NCBI GenBank assembly: GCA_015345905.1
Contig: JADDTR010000011.1
Coordinates: 682,001 to 746,000, forward strand
From: Aotearoamyces nothofagi
Lineage: Eukaryota > Ascomycota > Leotiomycetes > Leotiales > Tympanidaceae
DNA: 64,000 bases
Direction of reading: 5' to 3'
Each line of letters begins with the position of its first letter. Within the stretch, counting starts at the first letter, position 1. Positions 60,276 to 64,000 of this stretch are shown in pieces. A program made the translations under genes and the position numbers. The notes under the pieces are model-generated. The model was not told where the DNA came from. It saw only the letters and a list, made by a program, of their open reading frames with translations, and ran no database searches.

Positions 60276-62956
60276 TACAGTACAGTCTGTAAACAGTACA
60301 GGCCACTCCAGGAAGCTCAAACACTTGCGCTGCTTGCGTGCCTTGCCGAAGATGTTTGTAGAGAACGGGAGAGGAGACTGACAAGTAAGTCCTTTATTTT
60401 GGGGATCAGATACGCGCCGAACGCAATCCTTGTAGCAGAAGAGCAAGATCCCGAATCCCTGGCCTGCAGTCGGTAGTTATATCAGGTCCTTGTATGGCTT
60501 CGTTTCGCGATCGTTACTTAGAACGCCGCACGGTCCGGGAAGCAAGCAACCAACTGACGGTGACGATGCTGATGGAGACTAAAACGAAGCTGACCGATTG
60601 ATAAGACTGCAGGATAATATCATCATATCCTTTCGCTTTGCAGCTGGTATTGGCATTACGGATACGGAGTAATTCTGTACAAGTTCAGGACGTGGACGAC
60701 CTTGAAGCTGCCCAGGCTACTAGGCGTTAGGCGTATAGCCGAGGACGACGGGCAGCAGGCATTTAGGTGCTACGGCCGGTATGTGGGTTCTGTGGTGTGG
60801 TGGATGCCGGCGGACGCACGCCAACATCTTGCACAGCCTCCTTTTGTTGCTGAAGCTAACATCTTTGCAGCACGAAATATATTGCACACTCTTGCAGGCT
60901 CTTGCAGACAGAACGCAGCGCAACGGCACGAAAACACCAACAAATCATCTGCATTTGCGCTATTCAGATCTTCCTCTGCAGTCTGTATACATCACTGAGC
61001 GCTGTATAGTGCGCTCTGATACCTACTCTGCAGTACACGCGGTAACTAGCCGCGGATCCGGTTCCATCGATATCCGAACAGCGAGATGTGTTGCCATTGC
61101 TTCCTTGAGCATAGGAGACGTTTACGCTGCAAGGAGACAAGCAATCGATACCTGGAGTTCCTTGGGCAGCCTGACAGGTGCCCGACGTTTTGTTTTGTTC
61201 CTACGGTACAGTCCAGTGTAGTTTCCAGCCATTGTCCTTCGACGCCAGGGCTCTGGCAAGGATCGGAAGATATATCCCGGAAGCTCATGTCCGCGAAACC
61301 GTGAAATAGCATGCCCGCATTTCGTTTTTATATCCGAGTAGATACGAGAAACGGACGCTGCAGACGCCTGTGCAGACAGCAGACAGCGGCCAGCGGCCAG
61401 CAACCCCAGCGCAGACCTGCCTGGAAGTGCGCTGGCCACCAGCACCCAGTACCCAATATCCGGAGTCCCATTAACCTCAAACGCCACTGATGCTTGCGCT
61501 GGACTTAGACTTTCCCCGAAACGCCTCTCGCCCCCTTAGCCACTCCACCCTCTGCTCCCTTATCGCTGTTGTATCACTGTACTACTTACTGTAAAGTAGC
61601 AACGACCAAGTGACGGTCCTATACACCTGTCTCTGTACAATAGGCTTATGTACAACATCAATTACGTCTCCTTCGAGGCGCATTATTGCCTAAAGAGCAA
61701 TTTAACCTTTGACTCGGGCCCACTGACGAGGCTGAGACCACATCTGCCCGTTTCCAGCTCCCACGAGTCCGAGTGCGATACAGCATGCCGGGTGCTCAAA
61801 CCACCGATGCTCCGTGCCCGTGGCAACAAACGCGAAGACGTACCCGTGCATCTGTAGGACACGACTCACAACCTCGAGAGCTGATTCACAACATGCAAGT
61901 TCGCAAGACAAGACGGAGGGGGTACAGACATCAACAGCTAGCTGTCATCCGCCACTATTGGCAATCCGTCAAGGCCGCTACTCGTGTCCTGGCCTGCCAC
62001 CAGCGACGTCGATAATGCCTTTAGATCTCTTGGCTCATTAAACGACATGGTGGATTATCTCTGCGTCCGCGTCATGCCAAGTTTTCGAGGCATTTATAAA
62101 CCAATCCTACTCCAATGCCAGAACCACCAAGAAGCTTCCAAGATACCATAGCTCCAGCACATCATCGCAACTCATAGCAAGACGGGAAGTAGCCGGTCGA
62201 TGCTACCTTAGCAGTGCTTAGGCAGAGCCTTAGTTGCTACATCCTACATCCCCGATAACGCGATCTCGACGCCCGGACTCTAAAGCCTCGGCAGCTCCTG
62301 TCATGTCATGCCCACTCTGTGCAAGTCCCTCGATCTAGCAACAGTGCAGTCCAGTAAGTGCAGTAAGTCCAGTATAAGATTCCCTTGATTACGCACGTCG
62401 CAATCTGACAAGCACACTACTGGCCTTACTTGCTGTATATATCCGCCATCACCTGTCAGCCCGACCAATCGTCTCCCCGCCAATTACCACTGTACAATGC
62501 CAACGCCCTGTCGCAACCTGTTGCCCGGCCAAACAGCCGGGCACACTGGCAAGGCACACAGCGAGGCTGCAACCACCAAAACTCACAAACAAACACTGCC
62601 GTTCGTGGCAAATAGAGCCTATCTATGCCTGTACCGTATGCATGCGATATAAGAGATCTCTGCCATTGTACTGCGCCCCACAACAACAGGAAAATATCCA
62701 TTGCTAAGCCCACCACCGCCCTTTCCTTCCTCTGCTCTCCACCGTAATTCTTGCTGCACTGTGCTAGCTATGCCTGCTGCGTCCCGTATCATATTGTTTA
62801 TCGGACTCGCCGCGCTCGATCAAAAATACCCACGAAAAGCCAAAGCGTCAGGTCGTTAGGGGCAATAAAATAAATCAAAAACCAAAACCCTCTGCGAAAT
62901 CGTCAAAGAAATAGCAGGCTTCCGATGCCCCCCCCCTGGCATCTGAAATCTAAAAC

Positions 62957-63009
62957 TTTTCTTTTTTTCTTTTTCCCTTTTTTGCCTTTTTTTTCTTTTC
63001 TCTTTCCTT
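62957..63009 (+). other. Polypyrimidine tract
   Basis: About 50 bp of almost pure T/C on the + strand. Such tracts precede transcription starts in many filamentous-fungal promoters, but no coding sequence follows on this strand before the Sir2-family gene. Confidence 0.6.
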
Positions 63010-63156
63010 GGCGTTCCTAAGACGCCATTGCCATCCTCTCGCTGTGCTTCTGGCCTGCGGACCGCGGCTATCGAGAACCCCGTAGCCTAGCGAGCGAGCC
63101 GCCAACTACGGGTCGGCCTCGTGTGTGAAAATCACCTACCCCGAGGCGGGATTTCC

Positions 63157-63175
63157 GAGAGAGAGAGAGAGAAAA
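63157..63175. repeat. GA dinucleotide microsatellite
   Basis: A short run of about seven GA units followed by a purine-rich stretch. Confidence 0.8.
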
Positions 63176-63643
63176 GGAGGAGGACCCGGTCGCGAGGCAG
63201 TCCATTCACTGACTGAGAGAGGAGTTTCTTTCTTTCTCCCCGGGACGCGACTTTTTGCCTGCTGTTGTCCTGATTTCGTGTATGTGATCTTCAGGGTGCG
63301 TGGTGGAGATCGTGTACCGGGGGTGTCGGGTGCTTTTGGGAACTCTTGTGTGTTGGTGTGACATATGGATGGATCATAGATGTCATGGCAGCTGCTTTGG
63401 AGACAGCGACGTTCAAGAGTCTTTTTCAGGCCTGTTTTATTCTAATGTACAAGCGGGTCTCTACTAGCTATCTAGCATTCAAAAAAACCAGTCATTCATT
63501 CATGCCATGATGTCTCCGTGCATCTATGCTTTGCTCTGTACTTGTACTGTACCATGCTGAAGCCAAATCGCTCCCATGTCTATGCTCAAAAACGCCAGAA
63601 TGCGCACAAATTGAATGCTACTACTTCCCCCACAGCTGCGACT

Positions 63644-64000
63644 CTACTCCTTCTCTTCCACAAACGTCCATCTGCTCGGGAAGCCGTCGACGAGCTTGAC
63701 GTCGACCTCCTGGCCCTTCGGAATCATCTCGTGTTGTAGATCCCAGCCTGCGCGTCGGCATAGCTCCGCGACGACGACGTCGCAGTCGCCGAGCATGTCT
63801 ATGTCGAAATCGACGTGGCTGACGGGCGTGCGTGAGATGTAGATTTGTGGGGTGTGAGCTGGAAGGTATGGGATAACTTCTGATACCGGAGCTACTTTGA
63901 GAGATGTCCCGATCACGATGACGAGGTCGACGAGGTCCTTGTCATGGTTCGTGAGCCGGTCAGAAAAGGTGTCTGGTAGCGCTTCGCCGAAGAAGGTGAT
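63644..64000 (-). CDS. Sir2-family NAD-dependent protein deacetylase, C-terminal part (partial)
   Basis: The last 118 codons of a minus-strand gene; its start lies beyond the window. The sequence is open in frame to base 64000. It shows class I sirtuin motifs: [12 protein letters not shown] (the FFGE loop), [20 protein letters not shown] (NAD-binding GTSLxVxP), [20 protein letters not shown] and [18 protein letters not shown]. The RTPVSH and GDCD...LC..AGW elements fit the Sir2/Hst1 group better than Hst2. Such enzymes deacetylate histones in the nucleus for silencing. The catalytic His and zinc cysteines would lie upstream, outside the window. Confidence 0.92.
   Translation of the reverse strand: MTFFGEALPDTFSDRLTNHDKDLVDLVIVIGTSLKVAPVSEVIPYLPAHTPQIYISRTPVSHVDFDIDMLGDCDVVVAELCRRAGWDLQHEMIPKGQEVDVKLVDGFPSRWTFVEEKE

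Larger units (their letters stand above)
59949..63643. other. 3.7-kb gene-free region upstream of the calcium ATPase
   Basis: No convincing coding sequence was found on either strand between the ATPase start and the Sir2-family stop. Open frames are short and unlike known proteins. Visible content: CACWGCC matches at 60269-60275 (minus), 60832-60838 and 62594-62600; imperfect tandem units of CAGTAAG type at 62344-62376; a run of C at 62924-62932; a + strand pyrimidine tract at 62957-63009; a GA microsatellite at 63157-63175. The pyrimidine tract resembles a core promoter for a + strand transcript, possibly non-coding. Confidence 0.6.

Noticed and set aside
56436-60446. A single 1,336-codon calcium ATPase frame starting near 60446
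   Set aside because: Codons upstream of 59948 are not ATPase-like, the frame ends before the last membrane spans, and clear introns at 59895-59839 and 56439-56393 give the full protein.
61370-61400. Tandem-looking GCCAGCGGCCAGC repeats as an array or CRISPR-like element
   Set aside because: Only two short imperfect copies are present, with no regular spacers, in a eukaryotic genome.

Overview
The window is ordinary nuclear chromatin of a filamentous ascomycete (Pezizomycotina). Evidence: introns of about 45-60 nt with GTRNGT donors and CTAAC/CTAAT branch sites, about one gene per 3 kb on both strands, a respiratory complex I subunit (absent from budding yeasts that lost complex I), a DASH subunit, and fungal-type Aim21, Tvp18 and Scy1. 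The class within Pezizomycotina cannot be fixed from the sequence alone. I found no LTR element, DNA transposon, LINE, virus-like element, CRISPR array, rRNA or tRNA.

Layout. 1-123: tail of a lysine-rich protein. 1045-2371(-): mitochondrial membrane-anchored helical protein. 3293-4473(-): mitochondrial 2-oxodicarboxylate carrier. 4806-9947(+): DNA2 helicase-nuclease. 10078-12172(-): secreted beta-lactamase-like hydrolase. 12802-14290(-): seipin. 14655-17544(-): Cdc15/Imp2-type F-BAR-SH3 protein. 18914-25625(+): NOT1 scaffold of CCR4-NOT. 26159-28655(-): Pby1 (SurE + tubulin-tyrosine-ligase fusion). 29130-30564(-): unknown nuclear-type protein with CDK sites. 31117-31894(+): DUO1 of the DASH complex. 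32209-34673(-): MCM10. 35105-36484(+): RNase H2 subunit B. 36771-40142(-): AIM21. 41854-42653(-): TVP18. 43368-44164(-): NTF2. 45478-47391(+): DUF7918-like protein. 47964-50949(-): Scy1 pseudokinase. 51379-52658(+): branched-chain aminotransferase. 53085-53623(-): complex I ESSS subunit. 55498-59948(-): PMC1-type calcium ATPase. 63644-64000(-): C-terminus of a Sir2-family deacetylase.

Exon structures were rebuilt by hand from splice signals, and every complete gene sums to a whole number of codons. Several genes have very short exons (7, 10, 12 and 16 nt) that automated callers often miss.

Functional links. DNA2, MCM10 and RNase H2B act in replication and Okazaki-fragment or RNA-DNA processing. 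Together with DUO1 they have ACGCG(T) (MCB-like) elements just upstream, and MCM10 and RNase H2B share one divergent promoter holding a perfect 9-bp-arm palindrome. NOT1 and PBY1, both cytoplasmic mRNA-decay factors, are convergent neighbours. Most of the rest is housekeeping metabolism and trafficking. The best candidates for undescribed biology are the unknown CDK-site protein sharing the DUO1 promoter, the mitochondrial helical protein at the left end, and the 3.7-kb gene-free stretch upstream of the calcium ATPase.
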